Numbered from the stretch's first letter, positions 1 through 13,437 are shown. The stretch: 64,000 bases of DNA from Halomonas sp. (GCF_020832045.1 NZ_JAFIFK010000005.1:1-64000); one strand, 5' to 3'. The notes: generated by a model from the sequence alone, not told the origin. Program-made: numbers and translations.

Positions 1-1305
1 AAGCTGGCCGGTGCCTATTGGCGTGGCGATGCCAGCAAGCCGATGCTGACGCGTATCTACGGTACGGCCTGGGGCGACAAGAAGCAGCTCAAGGCTTACT
101 TGCAGCGTCTGGAAGAGGCCGAGAAGCGCGATCACCGCAAGCTGGCCAAGCGAATGGATCTCTTCCACCTTCAGGAAGAGGCGCCGGGCATGGTGTTCTG
201 GCACCCTAACGGCTGGACGATGTACCAGGCGCTGGAGCAGTACATGCGCCGCATCCAGATCGAACACGGCTACCAGGAAATTCGCACTCCCCAGGTGGTC
301 GATCTCTCCTTGTGGAAGAAGTCCGGCCACTGGGGCCACTACAGCGACCTGATGTTCACCACCGAGTCGGAGAAGCGCGAGTACGCAATCAAGCCGATGA
401 ACTGCCCCTGCCACGTGCAGGTGTTTAATCAGGGGCTTAAGAGCTACCGCGACCTGCCGCTGCGCCTGGCCGAGTTCGGCAGTTGCCACCGCAACGAGCC
501 TTCCGGTTCGCTGCACGGCTTGATGCGAGTGCGCGGCTTCACTCAGGATGACGCGCACATCTTCTGTACCGAGAAGCAGATTCAGAGCGAGGCCGAGGCC
601 TTCATCGCACTGACGCTGAAGGTCTACAAGGAGCTGGGCTTCGATGACGTCGAGCTTAAGCTGTCGACTCGTCCGGAAGACTTCATGGGCGAGCCGGCGC
701 TGTGGGATCGAGCCGAAGAGGGCCTCGAGGCGGCGCTCAACGCGACCGGCTTGAAGTGGGAGCTGCAGCCGGGGGAGGGAGCTTTCTACGGTCCCAAGAT
801 CGAGTTTGCCCTGCGCGATTGTCTCAACCGCGTCTGGCAGTGTGGTACTCTGCAACTCGACTTCAACCTGCCGGGTCGCTTGGGCGCTCAGTTCGTCGAC
901 GAGGACGGGGAGCGCAAGACGCCGGTCATGCTGCATCGGGCGATCCTGGGTTCCTTCGAACGCTTCATCGGCATCCTGATCGAGCACTATGCCGGAGCCA
1001 TGCCGCTGTGGCTGGCGCCGGAGCAGGCGGTGGTGATGATCATCACCGATGCACAGCGCGATTTTGCCCTCGATCTCGAGCGCCGCTTGCAGAAAATTGG
1101 CCTTCGCGTCAAGGCGGACTTGAGGAACGAGAAGATCGGCTTTAAAATCCGCGAACATACATTGCAGAAGGTTCCCTATCTCCTGGTGGTCGGAGATAAG
1201 GAAGTCGAAGCCGACTCGGTTGCCGTGCGCACGCGCACCGGCGAAAACCTGGGCACCATGACTGTCGATGCCTTCATCGAGAAGGTTCGGGTCGAAGGTT
1301 GGTGA
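1..1305 (+). CDS. thrS: Threonine-tRNA ligase, C-terminal part (5' end outside window)
   Basis: The frame is open from base 1 to the TGA at 1303-1305 and encodes about 434 residues, so roughly the first third of a normal ThrRS of about 640 residues is missing because the window starts inside the gene. It charges tRNA-Thr in the cytoplasm. Visible are the class II catalytic core with the zinc-site motif [10 protein letters not shown], the motif 2 loop [15 protein letters not shown] and [11 protein letters not shown], then the C-terminal anticodon-binding domain (VMIITDAQ to the end). It heads the conserved thrS-infC-rpmI-rplT-pheS-pheT-ihfA order. The TGS and editing domains cannot be checked here. 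Confidence 0.97.
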   Translation, partial: KLAGAYWRGDASKPMLTRIYGTAWGDKKQLKAYLQRLEEAEKRDHRKLAKRMDLFHLQEEAPGMVFWHPNGWTMYQALEQYMRRIQIEHGYQEIRTPQVVDLSLWKKSGHWGHYSDLMFTTESEKREYAIKPMNCPCHVQVFNQGLKSYRDLPLRLAEFGSCHRNEPSGSLHGLMRVRGFTQDDAHIFCTEKQIQSEAEAFIALTLKVYKELGFDDVELKLSTRPEDFMGEPALWDRAEEGLEAALNATGLKWELQPGEGAFYGPKIEFALRDCLNRVWQCGTLQLDFNLPGRLGAQFVDEDGERKTPVMLHRAILGSFERFIGILIEHYAGAMPLWLAPEQAVVMIITDAQRDFALDLERRLQKIGLRVKADLRNEKIGFKIREHTLQKVPYLLVVGDKEVEADSVAVRTRTGENLGTMTVDAFIEKVRVEGW

Positions 1306-1367
1306 GCACAGGTTGGTAAAGACAGGTTGGTAACGACATCGTCAATTACCGGAACGGAGACGGAACG

Positions 1368-1907
1368 ATCAAGCGAAGCAGCCAGCGCGCACGTCCACAG
1401 GACAAGCGCCCACCAATGAACGAGCGGATAACCGAGGATCAGGTACGCCTGATCGACAGCGAAGGCGAACAGTTGGGCGTTGTGCCCACCAGTGAAGCGC
1501 TCGAGCGTGCCGAAGCAGCCGGTCTAGACCTCGTCCAGATTTCCAATGCCGATCCGATCGTCTGCAAGATCATGGATTACGGCAAGTTCGTCTTCGAGCA
1601 GAAGAAGCAGAAGGCAGCTCAGAAGAAGAAGACGAAGCAGATTCAGGTCAAGGAAGTCAAATTCCGGCCTGGCACCGACGAGGGCGACTATCAGGTCAAG
1701 CTGAAAAACCTGATCCGCTTTCTCGAAGGTGGCGACAAGGGCAAGGTCACGCTGCGTTTTCGCGGTCGTGAAATGGCGCACCAGGACATCGGCCGCAAGC
1801 TGATGGAGCGGATTGCCGCGGATCTCGAGGAAATCGGAACCGTGGAGGCCTTCCCCAAGATGGAAGGGCGCCAGATGATCATGATCATCGCCCCCAAGAA
1901 GAAGTGA
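1368..1907 (+). CDS. infC: Translation initiation factor IF-3, probable AUC start
   Basis: IF-3 binds the 30S subunit, prevents subunit joining and proofreads the start codon. The motif [15 protein letters not shown] and the ending [12 protein letters not shown] are typical. The first ATG (1416) would give 163 residues and remove the basic N-terminal tail. Reading upstream in frame without a stop, an ATC at 1368 follows a purine-rich ACGGAGA (1355-1360) and gives 179 residues starting (M)[19 protein letters not shown], close to the 180 residues of E. coli IF-3. Known infC genes start with rare AUU or AUC codons as part of autoregulation, so I chose ATC. The ATG at 1416 remains the alternative. 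Confidence 0.9.
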   Translation: MKRSSQRARPQDKRPPMNERITEDQVRLIDSEGEQLGVVPTSEALERAEAAGLDLVQISNADPIVCKIMDYGKFVFEQKKQKAAQKKKTKQIQVKEVKFRPGTDEGDYQVKLKNLIRFLEGGDKGKVTLRFRGREMAHQDIGRKLMERIAADLEEIGTVEAFPKMEGRQMIMIIAPKKK

Positions 1908-1991
1908 TCCGAAGGCCAGCCAAACGGGTGGTCGGTACAAACCGGCCGCCGGCCCCGGATTTTCTGAAAAATCTCGAGCGGAGTTAGACTC

Positions 1992-2186
1992 ATGCCGAAA
2001 ATCAAGAGCAACAGCGGCGCTGCCAAGCGCTTCAAGAAGACGGCCAACGGCTTCAAGCACAAGCAGTCGTTTCGTAGCCACATCCTGACCAAGAAGTCGA
2101 CCAAGCGGAAGCGTCACCTGCGTGGTACGAAGCTTATCCATGACGCCGACAAGGCCCTGATTCAGCGCATGCTGCCGAATCTGTAA
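1992..2186 (+). CDS. rpmI: 50S ribosomal protein L35
   Basis: A 64-residue, very basic protein ([20 protein letters not shown] at the start) of the normal L35 size. It is a small component of the large ribosomal subunit. It starts at ATG 1992 behind CGGAG, 84 bases after infC and 36 bases before rplT, and is presumably cotranscribed with both. In E. coli the infC-rpmI-rplT unit is repressed by L20 binding to the rpmI leader. The equivalent mRNA structure was not worked out here. Confidence 0.97.
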   Translation: MPKIKSNSGAAKRFKKTANGFKHKQSFRSHILTKKSTKRKRHLRGTKLIHDADKALIQRMLPNL

Positions 2187-2222
2187 GCCTTAGATCGCCC
2201 ATTTCAACGTCAGGAGAAAGCC

Positions 2223-2576
2223 ATGACTCGTGTCAAGCGTGGTGTCGTCGCACGTCGTCGTCACAAGAAGATTCTTAAGCTGGCCAAAGGCTACTACGGT
2301 GCCCGTTCGCGCGTTTTCCGCGTAGCCAAGCAAGCCGTCATCAAGGCCGGTCAGTATGCCTATCGCGATCGTCGTCAGCGTAAGCGCCAGTTCCGCGCTC
2401 TGTGGATCCAGCGTATCAACGCCGGCGCACGTCAGCACGGCCTGTCCTACAGCCGCTTCGTCGGTGGCCTGAAGAAGGCCGGGATCGAGATCGACCGCAA
2501 GGTGCTGGCCGATCTGGCCGTTCACGAGAAGGCTGCGTTTGCCGCCATCGTCGAGAAGGCCAAGGCTGCCCAGTAA
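2223..2576 (+). CDS. rplT: 50S ribosomal protein L20
   Basis: A 117-residue basic protein ([19 protein letters not shown]...), the normal length of L20, needed early in assembly of the 50S subunit. A strong AGGAGA ribosome binding site lies 6-7 bases before ATG 2223. It is followed by a strong intrinsic terminator, so the infC-rpmI-rplT messages probably end largely here before pheS. By analogy with E. coli it may autoregulate its own operon. Confidence 0.97.
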   Translation: MTRVKRGVVARRRHKKILKLAKGYYGARSRVFRVAKQAVIKAGQYAYRDRRQRKRQFRALWIQRINAGARQHGLSYSRFVGGLKKAGIEIDRKVLADLAVHEKAAFAAIVEKAKAAQ

Positions 2577-2639
2577 GTGACATCGGCCAATGGCGTCGAG
2601 CCGGCCTGAATGGTTTCGACACGATGCCAGACCGTCGCA

Positions 2640-2672
2640 GGGGAAGAGCAGCCGCTCTTCCCCTGTTTTTTT
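2640..2672 (+). terminator. Intrinsic terminator between rplT and pheS
   Basis: Perfect 10-bp stem GGGGAAGAGC (2640-2649) with GCTCTTCCCC (2654-2663), a 4-base loop, then TGTTTTTTT (2664-2672). In enterobacteria the same interval holds the pheM leader and attenuator. Here no Phe-rich peptide precedes the hairpin, so it may be a plain terminator or an attenuator of a different kind. Confidence 0.9.
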
Positions 2673-2701
2673 ACAGCGCGCCACTGACGCGTCAACTGTA
2701 G

Positions 2702-3745
<1,044 letters not shown>

Positions 3746-3801
3746 GTGGATCTGGAAGCGCCCAGGTGTGACTCGAACATCGGCCGAATACAGGATTGAC
3801 C

Positions 3802-6198
3802 ATGAAATTTTCCGAACAGTGGCTGCGTGAATGGGTTTCGCCGCAGCTTAGGGTGCAGGAGCTGGCCGACCAGATCACCATGGCCGGTCTCGAAGTGGAT
3901 GCGGTCGAGCCCGTCGCTGCGGCCTTCAGCGGTGTGGCGGTGGCGGAAGTCGTGGGCAAGCAGCAGCACCCCGATGCCGACAAGCTCAACGTATGCCAGG
4001 TGGTAGATGGCAGCGGCGAGCAGATTCAGGTCGTTTGCGGTGCGGCCAACGTGGCGATTGGCCAGAAGGTGGCGTTCGCTCGTGTAGGCGCCGTGTTGCC
4101 TGGCGACGCCAAGAACGGTGGTTTCAAGATTGGGAAGGCCAAGCTGAGAGGCGTCGAATCGCACGGCATGATCTGCTCCGCCTCCGAACTGGGGCTTGCC
4201 GAGGAGACTTCCGAGGGAATCCTGGTGCTTCCCGACGATGCACCGGTCGGTGAGGATTTTCGCGCTTGGATGGGCCTCGATGATCACACCGTCGAGGTGG
4301 ACCTGACGCCCAACCGCGGTGACTGCTTGAGCCTCAAGGGTCTGGCGCGTGAGGTGGGGGTACTCAACCGTCTGGCGCTGACGGCGCCTGTCATCGAGGC
4401 GGTCTCGGCCACTCATGACGAGACTTTCCCGGTACGCGTGGAGGATGCCGAACGCTGCCCGCGTTACATCGGTCGGCTGGTCAAGGGGGTCGATGTCACG
4501 GCTGCGACTCCATTGTGGATGATAGAGCGTCTGCGTCGTAGCGGTATTCGCTCCATCGACCCGGTGGTCGACGTGACCAACTACGTCATGCTCGAGCTGG
4601 GCCAGCCGCTGCACGCCTTCGACCGTGACAACCTGCATGGTGCCGTCGTGGTACGGCTGGCACGGGAAGGGGAGCAGCTGGTGCTGCTCGACGGCCAGCA
4701 GATCGCCCTGGGTGCCTCGACGCTGGTGATCGCCGATGAGCGAGGGCCGCTGGCCATTGCCGGCGTGATGGGGGGCGAGAGCTCCGGTGTGGGTCCGGCA
4801 ACGCGCGACATTTTTCTCGAATCCGCCTTTTTCTCTCCGTTGGCAGTGGCCGGCCAGGCGCGCTCCTATGGGCTGCACACCGATGCCTCGCACCGTTTCG
4901 AGCGTGGTGTCGATCCGCGCTTGACCCGCGAGGCGGTGGAGCGTGCCACGGGGCTGCTGCTCGACATTACCGGGGGGGAGCCGGGGCCGCTGGTGGAGGT
5001 TTTCAGCGATGCCCATATGCCAGCCGAGCGAGAGGTCACCCTGCGTGCGGCTCGGCTCGAGCAGGCTTTATGCAAGTCCCTGCCCTCGGAGGAGGTGCAG
5101 GATATCCTCGAACGATTGGGAATGGCGGTCAGCACCACCGAAGCTGGCTGGCTGGCACGAGTGCCGAGCTGGCGTTTCGATATCGCCATCGAGGAGGACC
5201 TGATCGAGGAAGTCGCTCGTATCCACGGCTATAACCGCTTGCCGGTGCGGCGTCCTGCAGCTCGTCTGGCGCTGCGCCCCGACAACGAGGCGCTTACCCC
5301 GTTGGCCCGGTTACGGCGCCAAATGGTGGCGCGGGGGTTTCAAGAGGCGATTACCTACAGCTTCGTCGCCCCCGAGCTGCAGCAGGCATTGTTGCCCGAT
5401 GCGGTGTCGCCGCGTCTGGCCAACCCGATTTCCAGTGACCTGGCGGTCATGCGGGCGAGTCTGTTCCCCGGCTTGATCCGTGCGCTGGAGTACAACCTCA
5501 ATCGCCAGCAGACCCGGGTGCGCCTGTTCGAGGCGGGGCTCGTATTCCGCGGCGATCTGGAGGCTCTGGAGCAGACGCCGATGGTCGGCGCGCTGATTTG
5601 CGGCACCCGCTCCCCGGAGGGGTGGGCAGGCGATCGCGACAGGGTCGACTTCTTCGACCTCAAGGGCGACCTGGAAAGTCTGATGGCCCTGGGCGGCGAA
5701 GACGATGCCTGGCGCTTCGAGCCGGGTGAGCATCCCGCACTTCATCCGGGGCAGAGCGCGCGAGTGGTGTTCCGCGGCGAGCCTGTGGGTTGGATCGGCG
5801 CCCTGCATCCGGCGGTCAAGGCCGAGCTTGGCCTCAAGACGGACGTGTTCATGTTCGAAGTGCGCCAGGAGGCGCTGACCCACGGTCGCCTGCCGGCCTT
5901 CGAGCCGCTGTCACGCTTTCCGGAAGTGCGCCGTGACCTGGCCTTTCTGCTGGATGAACGGCGTTCGGTTCAGTCGCTGCTGGATTGTGTACGGCAGAAA
6001 GCGGGAGAGTGGCTCCAGGAGCTTCGACTGTTCGACGTTTATCAGGGCAAAGGGGTGGCCGAAGGTAGTAAGAGTGTTGCCTTGGGCTTGACCTGGCAGC
6101 ATCCTTCACGCACGCTGAATGACGAGGAAATCAATCAGTTGGTCGATGCCATCGTCGCCGAGTCGCAGCTGCATCTGGGAGCGGAACTGCGCGGGTGA
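3802..6198 (+). CDS. pheT: Phenylalanine-tRNA ligase beta subunit
   Basis: About 798 residues from ATG 3802 (MKFSEQWLREWV). A TTG two codons upstream is possible but unnecessary. Visible are the N-terminal EMAP-like tRNA-binding domain (about residues 40-150), B3/B4 editing region, B5 domain, a class II-like fold and the C-terminal FDX-ACB domain (LSRFPEVRRDLAFLLDE to the end) that holds the tRNA-Phe anticodon. It partners PheS, and ihfA follows 62 bases later, as in enterobacteria. Confidence 0.98.
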   Translation: MKFSEQWLREWVSPQLRVQELADQITMAGLEVDAVEPVAAAFSGVAVAEVVGKQQHPDADKLNVCQVVDGSGEQIQVVCGAANVAIGQKVAFARVGAVLPGDAKNGGFKIGKAKLRGVESHGMICSASELGLAEETSEGILVLPDDAPVGEDFRAWMGLDDHTVEVDLTPNRGDCLSLKGLAREVGVLNRLALTAPVIEAVSATHDETFPVRVEDAERCPRYIGRLVKGVDVTAATPLWMIERLRRSGIRSIDPVVDVTNYVMLELGQPLHAFDRDNLHGAVVVRLAREGEQLVLLDGQQIALGASTLVIADERGPLAIAGVMGGESSGVGPATRDIFLESAFFSPLAVAGQARSYGLHTDASHRFERGVDPRLTREAVERATGLLLDITGGEPGPLVEVFSDAHMPAEREVTLRAARLEQALCKSLPSEEVQDILERLGMAVSTTEAGWLARVPSWRFDIAIEEDLIEEVARIHGYNRLPVRRPAARLALRPDNEALTPLARLRRQMVARGFQEAITYSFVAPELQQALLPDAVSPRLANPISSDLAVMRASLFPGLIRALEYNLNRQQTRVRLFEAGLVFRGDLEALEQTPMVGALICGTRSPEGWAGDRDRVDFFDLKGDLESLMALGGEDDAWRFEPGEHPALHPGQSARVVFRGEPVGWIGALHPAVKAELGLKTDVFMFEVRQEALTHGRLPAFEPLSRFPEVRRDLAFLLDERRSVQSLLDCVRQKAGEWLQELRLFDVYQGKGVAEGSKSVALGLTWQHPSRTLNDEEINQLVDAIVAESQLHLGAELRG

Positions 6199-6260
6199 GC
6201 GCAGGACGAGACCGGAGGCCGTAATGGCGGCGGGCTGGACCGCCACTCTAAGGAGGTGAC

Positions 6261-6566
6261 ATGGGAGCGTTGACCAAGGCGGAACTGGCCGAGCACCTCA
6301 ATGCCGAGCTGGGGCTGACCAAGCGGGAAGCCAAGGCCATGGTAGAGGCATTCTTCGAGGAGATCCGGGCATGTCTTCGCGAGAATGAGCAGGTCAAGCT
6401 GTCGGGCTTCGGCAACTTCGACCTGCGCGACAAGCGCGAACGGCCGGGACGTAACCCGAAGACGGGAGAGGAAATCCCCATTTCGGCTCGCCGTGTGGTG
6501 ACCTTCCGGCCCGGACAGAAGCTCAAGAGCCAGGTGGAGCGTTACGACGGCCCGCAGCCCAGCTGA
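6261..6566 (+). CDS. ihfA: Integration host factor subunit alpha
   Basis: A 101-residue HU/IHF-family DNA-bending protein. The signature [20 protein letters not shown] carries the beta arm with the Arg-Asn-Pro tip that intercalates into DNA. IHF alpha pairs with IhfB and acts at promoters and recombination sites. The start at 6261 has a near-perfect TAAGGAGGTGAC binding site. A hairpin at 6576-6604 follows. Confidence 0.97.
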   Translation: MGALTKAELAEHLNAELGLTKREAKAMVEAFFEEIRACLRENEQVKLSGFGNFDLRDKRERPGRNPKTGEEIPISARRVVTFRPGQKLKSQVERYDGPQPS

Positions 6567-6575
6567 TGCGACGAT

Positions 6576-6604
6576 CAGGGTGCCACTACAAAGGTGGCAC
6601 CCTG
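6576..6604. terminator. Hairpin between convergent ihfA and the DUF2788 gene
   Basis: An 11-bp perfect stem CAGGGTGCCAC (6576-6586) with GTGGCACCCTG (6594-6604) around a 7-base loop. It lies 10 bases after ihfA and 22 bases past the end of the convergent gene. There is no T-tract on either side, so it may end transcripts poorly or mainly protect 3' ends. Confidence 0.5.
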
Positions 6605-6625
6605 GCGGCGTAGGGCGATTGACGG

Positions 6626-6838
6626 CTAGAGGCCGCCGCTCTCCATGAGCCACGTGATGACCACCTTGAAGATGTAGCCCATCATGCCTGCGCCAAGTAC
6701 CACGAACAGCATCAATGTGCCGAAGCGCCCGGCCTGGGACTTCTTGGCCAGATCCCAGATGATGAAGCCCATAAACACGATCAGTCCGCCGATCAGTAGC
6801 GGTGTGATCCAGGCTTCGAACGTATGCGTCTGCAGCAT
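6626..6838 (-). CDS. DUF2788-type small inner-membrane protein
   Basis: A 70-residue protein starting MLQTHTFEAWITPLLIGG, with two hydrophobic segments (about residues 10-28 and 42-64) separated by a basic loop WDLAKKSQAGRFG. It fits the DUF2788 family of small membrane proteins of unknown role. The frame extends 28 codons upstream, but AGGAGG directly before the ATG at 6838 fixes the start here. It is a single gene convergent with ihfA. Confidence 0.75.
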   Translation of the reverse strand: MLQTHTFEAWITPLLIGGLIVFMGFIIWDLAKKSQAGRFGTLMLFVVLGAGMMGYIFKVVITWLMESGGL

Positions 6839-6859
6839 GCCGCCTCCTCGAACTAGAGA

Positions 6860-6876
6860 CCGAGTATTATACTCGG
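6860..6876 (-). promoter_or_regulatory. 17-base palindrome overlapping a TATAAT, upstream of the DUF2788 gene
   Basis: CCGAGTA-TTA-TACTCGG is a perfect inverted repeat with a 3-base centre. Read on the minus strand it contains an exact TATAAT, 22 bases upstream of the DUF2788 start codon. It is a good candidate for a -10 element lying inside an operator. No convincing -35 box was found at 16-18 bases. Confidence 0.35.
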
Positions 6877-7007
6877 ACACTCTTTCTGCTGCCTGCGACA
6901 ACGCGTCGCTTAGCGGTGGCATGCCCCGGCACGGTGGTAATAGCGGAGTTGGGGCATTTTAACGTTGGCAAACCGCCTCAAATGAATAGATCAGGTCAAT
7001 TCCCGAC

Positions 7008-7472
7008 ATGCCGATTCTGAAGATTTTCGTTGGAACCATGTATGGCGGCGCTCTCGATGTCGCCGAGCAGGTCAGCCCCTTGTTCGAGGCGGCTGGCTAC
7101 GAGACCGCGGTCATCGAACAGCCTACCCTCGAGGACCTGACGGATGAGCGGCCCGATCTGGTGCTGTTCTGCCTCTCTACCACCGGTAGTGGGGATTTCC
7201 CCGGGAATTTCGTCCCTTTTGCTCGTGCACTTGATGAGCGCAGCCCTCCTCTGGTCGGGCTCCGCTACGGTTTGATCGCCATGGGCGACAGCTCCTACGG
7301 CGAGACCTTCTGTGGAGCAGGGCGCCGGCTCGACGAGATGCTCGAAGGGCTTGGCGCCACGCGGCTGGGAGATCGGCTGGAGATCGATGCCATGGAAACG
7401 TTCATGGCCGATGACGCGGCGCTGCCATGGGCCGAGGAGTGGATCGAAACCCAGCGGTTGCAGGTGGCTTGA
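7008..7472 (+). CDS. Flavodoxin-domain protein (MioC-like)
   Basis: A 154-residue single-domain flavodoxin. The FMN phosphate loop is atypical (VGTMYGGALDVAEQV rather than T/S-x-T-G-x-T), followed by LCFLSTTGSGDFPGN-like and GDSSYGETFCGAGRRLDE segments that match the isoalloxazine-binding loops of short-chain flavodoxins such as MioC and the sulfite reductase flavoprotein domain. It would carry electrons in the cytoplasm. The partner is unknown. It ends one base before the next gene and is probably cotranscribed with it. Confidence 0.8.
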   Translation: MPILKIFVGTMYGGALDVAEQVSPLFEAAGYETAVIEQPTLEDLTDERPDLVLFCLSTTGSGDFPGNFVPFARALDERSPPLVGLRYGLIAMGDSSYGETFCGAGRRLDEMLEGLGATRLGDRLEIDAMETFMADDAALPWAEEWIETQRLQVA

Positions 7473-7473
7473 G

Positions 7474-7842
7474 ATGAATGCCGAGCCGACTGCCGAACGA
7501 CTGAGCCTGCTGGCGGGTCTGCTGGTGTTGATGCTGGCGACCGTGCCGAGATATATCGCCGGCGGTCACGAGAATCGTCTGTCGCTGATCGTCATCGCCA
7601 TAGCGGTGGTGGCGGCGGTGGCCATCATGAACTGGCGCCTGCTGGATACCCGCGAACGCGCGCGTCTGCCTCGATTGGCCAAACGGTTTGGTCTGGCGTT
7701 AGTGGTGGGTCTGGCCGTGATGGGGCTGTGGCATATGCTGTTTACCGCCTGGATCAGCTGGGAGCTGTTGATCGCTCATGGCGCCACCCTTGGCTTGCTG
7801 TTGCATGCCGTGGTGCTGTGGTGGCGCCCCGTCTCACAGTAG
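7474..7842 (+). CDS. Small hypothetical membrane protein
   Basis: A 122-residue protein (MNAEPTAERLSLLAGLLVLM...) with about four hydrophobic segments. I recognise no domain. The ATG at 7474 lies one base after the TGA of the flavodoxin gene (TGAG-ATG), which suggests translational coupling. It may be a membrane anchor or partner for the flavodoxin, but this rests on position only. Confidence 0.6.
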   Translation: MNAEPTAERLSLLAGLLVLMLATVPRYIAGGHENRLSLIVIAIAVVAAVAIMNWRLLDTRERARLPRLAKRFGLALVVGLAVMGLWHMLFTAWISWELLIAHGATLGLLLHAVVLWWRPVSQ

Positions 7843-7889
7843 GAACCCTATGACGGCGTCGTTTCAACGGCCCGTCATACAACCGTCCG

Positions 7890-9254
7890 TCATACCAACC
7901 GATAGCACGGTTCGTATTCCCTGCCGGGCAGCTTCATGCGGCCCTGGGCCACGAAGGAGCCGAGCAGCTCATCCAGGCGGCGCATCAGCTCCGGCTCGGC
8001 GTGGAGCTGGAAGGGGCCGTGCGCCTCGATGGCTCGTAAACCCTGTTCCTTGACGTTACCCGCCACGATGCCCGAGAACGCCCGGCGCAGATTGGCCGCA
8101 AGCTCGTGAACCGGTTGGTTGCGGTGTAGCGCGAGACCGGCCATGGCGGCGTGGGTGGGCTCGAAGGTCTCCTGAAAATTGCGGGCAATGGTAAGGCGCC
8201 AGTTGTAGTGAAAGGCGTCTTGCTGAGCCCGGCGGAAGTCGGTCACGCCATCGATGCCCTTGCGCATGCTGCGTGCCACCTCGGTGGGGTCGTCGACGAT
8301 GATGCGATACTTGCTGCGAACCGATTCCCCCAAGGTGTATACGAGGAACTCGTCGATGCGCTGAAAGTAGTCGGCGGAGTTGGCCGGTCCGGTGAAGACT
8401 ACCGGGAGTTCCATATCGTGATTGTCGGGATGCAGCAGAATACCCAGCAGGTAGAGAATCTCCTCGGCGGTTCCGACGCCGCCGGGAAAGACCACGATGC
8501 CGTGGCCGAGGCGTACGAATGCTTCGAGACGCTTCTCGATGTCGGGCATCACCACCAGCTCGTTGACCAAGGGGTTGGGCGCCTCGGCGGCGATGATGCC
8601 GGGCTCTGAAATGCCCAGATAGCGGCCATCGAGGATACGCTGCTTGGCATGCGCCAGGTTGGCCCCCTTCATCGGCCCTTTCATGGCGCCGGGACCGCAG
8701 CCGGTGCATATGTCCAACTCGCGCAGGCCCAAGTGGTAGCCCACGTCCTTGGTGTATTCGTACTCTTCGCGAGTGATGGAGTGGCCGCCCCAGCACACCA
8801 CGATACCGGGATCGCGCCCGGGCTTCATCGTACCGGCCTTGCGTAGGATGTGGAACACCGCGTTGGTGGTGCCCTCCCCGGTGGTGAGATCGAAGCGACG
8901 ATGCTGCTGGATCTCGTTGTAGACATAGACGATATCGCGTAGCACGGAGGAGAGATGCTCGCGAATGCCACGAATCATCTTGCCATCGACGAAGGCCTGG
9001 GCGGGGGCGTTACTGAGCTTGAGACGTATGCCGCGGTCCTGCTGGATGACCTCGATATCGAAGTCGTGATAGGTCTCCATCAGTACCAGACTGTCATCTG
9101 TCATGTTGCCGGAGCTGAGCACGGCCAGCGCGCAGCGCCGCAGCAGGTCGTGCAAGCCGGCCTTGGAGGTGTCGCGCAAGCGATTGACCTCATGCTGCGA
9201 GAGAACTTCCAAGCTTCGCAGCGGTGAGACGATGGCGGAGATGGTATCTGGCAT
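7890..9254 (-). CDS. ppnN: Nucleotide 5'-monophosphate nucleosidase (PpnN/YgdH, LOG family)
   Basis: A 454-residue protein, the length of E. coli PpnN, which splits purine and pyrimidine nucleoside monophosphates into base and ribose 5-phosphate and is tuned by (p)ppGpp. Visible are the family N-terminus (SPLRSLEVLSQHEVNRLRDT), VVCWGGHSI, CTGCGPGAM, MPDIEKRLEAFVR and the LOG signature FPGGVGTAEE. The start at 9254 (MPDTISAIVSP) has AAGGA 8 bases upstream and matches E. coli better than a start ten codons earlier. It is divergent from a LysR gene. Confidence 0.93.
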   Translation of the reverse strand: MPDTISAIVSPLRSLEVLSQHEVNRLRDTSKAGLHDLLRRCALAVLSSGNMTDDSLVLMETYHDFDIEVIQQDRGIRLKLSNAPAQAFVDGKMIRGIREHLSSVLRDIVYVYNEIQQHRRFDLTTGEGTTNAVFHILRKAGTMKPGRDPGIVVCWGGHSITREEYEYTKDVGYHLGLRELDICTGCGPGAMKGPMKGANLAHAKQRILDGRYLGISEPGIIAAEAPNPLVNELVVMPDIEKRLEAFVRLGHGIVVFPGGVGTAEEILYLLGILLHPDNHDMELPVVFTGPANSADYFQRIDEFLVYTLGESVRSKYRIIVDDPTEVARSMRKGIDGVTDFRRAQQDAFHYNWRLTIARNFQETFEPTHAAMAGLALHRNQPVHELAANLRRAFSGIVAGNVKEQGLRAIEAHGPFQLHAEPELMRRLDELLGSFVAQGRMKLPGREYEPCYRLV

Positions 9255-9463
9255 GAAAACGATCCTTGTGGTGTCGACTTGCATCCCTGGCCTGAGCTAC
9301 CGGCACGGTGGTTGCGGGCATGTTCGGTCAGGGAGTCATACGTCTTTCAAAAAGTTGTCATTCGATGCTATCACGCCGGTTGAAACGGCGCAGCGCTGCG
9401 TGGCCTGGGCTAGGATGATATGATGAGAACTTCTGGTCTCGGCCTATTCTGCAAGCGAATCTC

Positions 9464-10378
9464 ATGTTCAACGCACTGTATTTTCGTACCTTCATCACCT
9501 TGGTCGAGACAGGTAGCTTCACGCGGACTGCGCGTCATCTGGATATGACCCAGCCCGGCGTCAGCCAGCATGTGCGCAAGCTCGAACAGTATCTCGGCAA
9601 GCTGTTGCTGGAGCGGCAGGGGCGACGTTTCACCCTGACCGAGGCCGGTCGGCGGGCCTACGACTACGGCTTGAGACTGTTTGCCGAACACGAGCAGTTT
9701 CGCCACTCGCTGGATGACGATGCGCTGGACACCGGCGAGTGTCGCATCGCGTCCCCTGGCAGTGTGGGGCTGATGTTCTACCCCTATATACTCGGTCAGC
9801 AGCAGATGTCGCCGGGCCTGACGGTGAGCTACAACTTCGCCTTCAGCCATGAGATCGTCTCCGATGTGCTGGCCGGCCGCCATGATCTTGGCATCGTCAC
9901 CGAACCCATTCGCCACCCTGAACTGGACTGCAGCCTGTGGCATCAGGAGCCGCTGTGCCTGGTGGTGCCGGCCGATTTTGCCGGGACCACGCTCGCCGAA
10001 CTGGTGGGCATTGGCTTCATTAACTACTCCGATGGCGTCAACCACGCGGGCGTGCTGTTGCGTAGCAATTTCCCCGACGAGTTTCGCTCCATGAGCCAGT
10101 TCCGGCGCCAGGGCTTCACCAACGAAGTGGGCATGGTGCTCGACGCGGTGGCTCGCGGGCTGGGCTTTACCGTGGTATCGCGGTTGGTGCTTGAAACCTC
10201 GCCCTGGCAGCGCCAGGTCAAGGAGCTGGATCTGGCCGTTACCGAATACGAAACCTTGCACCTGGTAAGCCGCACGGGCACGACGATACCGCGTCGCTAT
10301 GTCCGCTTGCTCGATGGCTTTCGTGAGCAACGTATGCGCGAGCGCTTCGGCTATGGCGACATGCCTGCGCTGCCGTAA
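9464..10378 (+). CDS. LysR-family transcriptional regulator
   Basis: A 304-residue protein with an N-terminal winged helix-turn-helix (residues 4-60, FTRTARHLDMTQPGVSQHVRKLE) and a LysR-type effector-binding domain. The sensed compound is unknown. It is transcribed away from ppnN and toward gcvP, sharing a bidirectional terminator with the latter. LysR regulators often control a divergent neighbour, so ppnN is a candidate target, though this is weak evidence. Confidence 0.9.
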   Translation: MFNALYFRTFITLVETGSFTRTARHLDMTQPGVSQHVRKLEQYLGKLLLERQGRRFTLTEAGRRAYDYGLRLFAEHEQFRHSLDDDALDTGECRIASPGSVGLMFYPYILGQQQMSPGLTVSYNFAFSHEIVSDVLAGRHDLGIVTEPIRHPELDCSLWHQEPLCLVVPADFAGTTLAELVGIGFINYSDGVNHAGVLLRSNFPDEFRSMSQFRRQGFTNEVGMVLDAVARGLGFTVVSRLVLETSPWQRQVKELDLAVTEYETLHLVSRTGTTIPRRYVRLLDGFREQRMRERFGYGDMPALP

Positions 10379-10400
10379 TACTCGCCTGGTTAGCACAACC

Positions 10401-10434
10401 AAACGGCCCGCCGATTGCTCGACGGGCCGTTTTT
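10401..10434. terminator. Bidirectional terminator between LysR gene and gcvP
   Basis: A 10-bp stem AAACGGCCCG (10401-10410) with CGGGCCGTTT (10423-10432), a 12-base loop and a T-run on the plus strand to 10434. The A-run on the left gives a short T-run on the minus strand. It would serve both convergent genes. Confidence 0.85.
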
Positions 10435-10461
10435 CATTTAACCAGCGCGATGGCAAGCGCG

Positions 10462-13356
<2,895 letters not shown>

Positions 13357-13437
13357 GGAAAACCCTGTAGGTGGTAGGTAAGTGCCGGCAAAGGGGGGAA
13401 TACCCGGCCGCGGGGCCGGGCGCCTCTACGTGTCGCT

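Noticed and set aside
7843..7889. Direct repeat CCGTCATAC before ppnN end
   Set aside because: Two imperfect copies of about 11 bases are too short to support a repeat element or operator.
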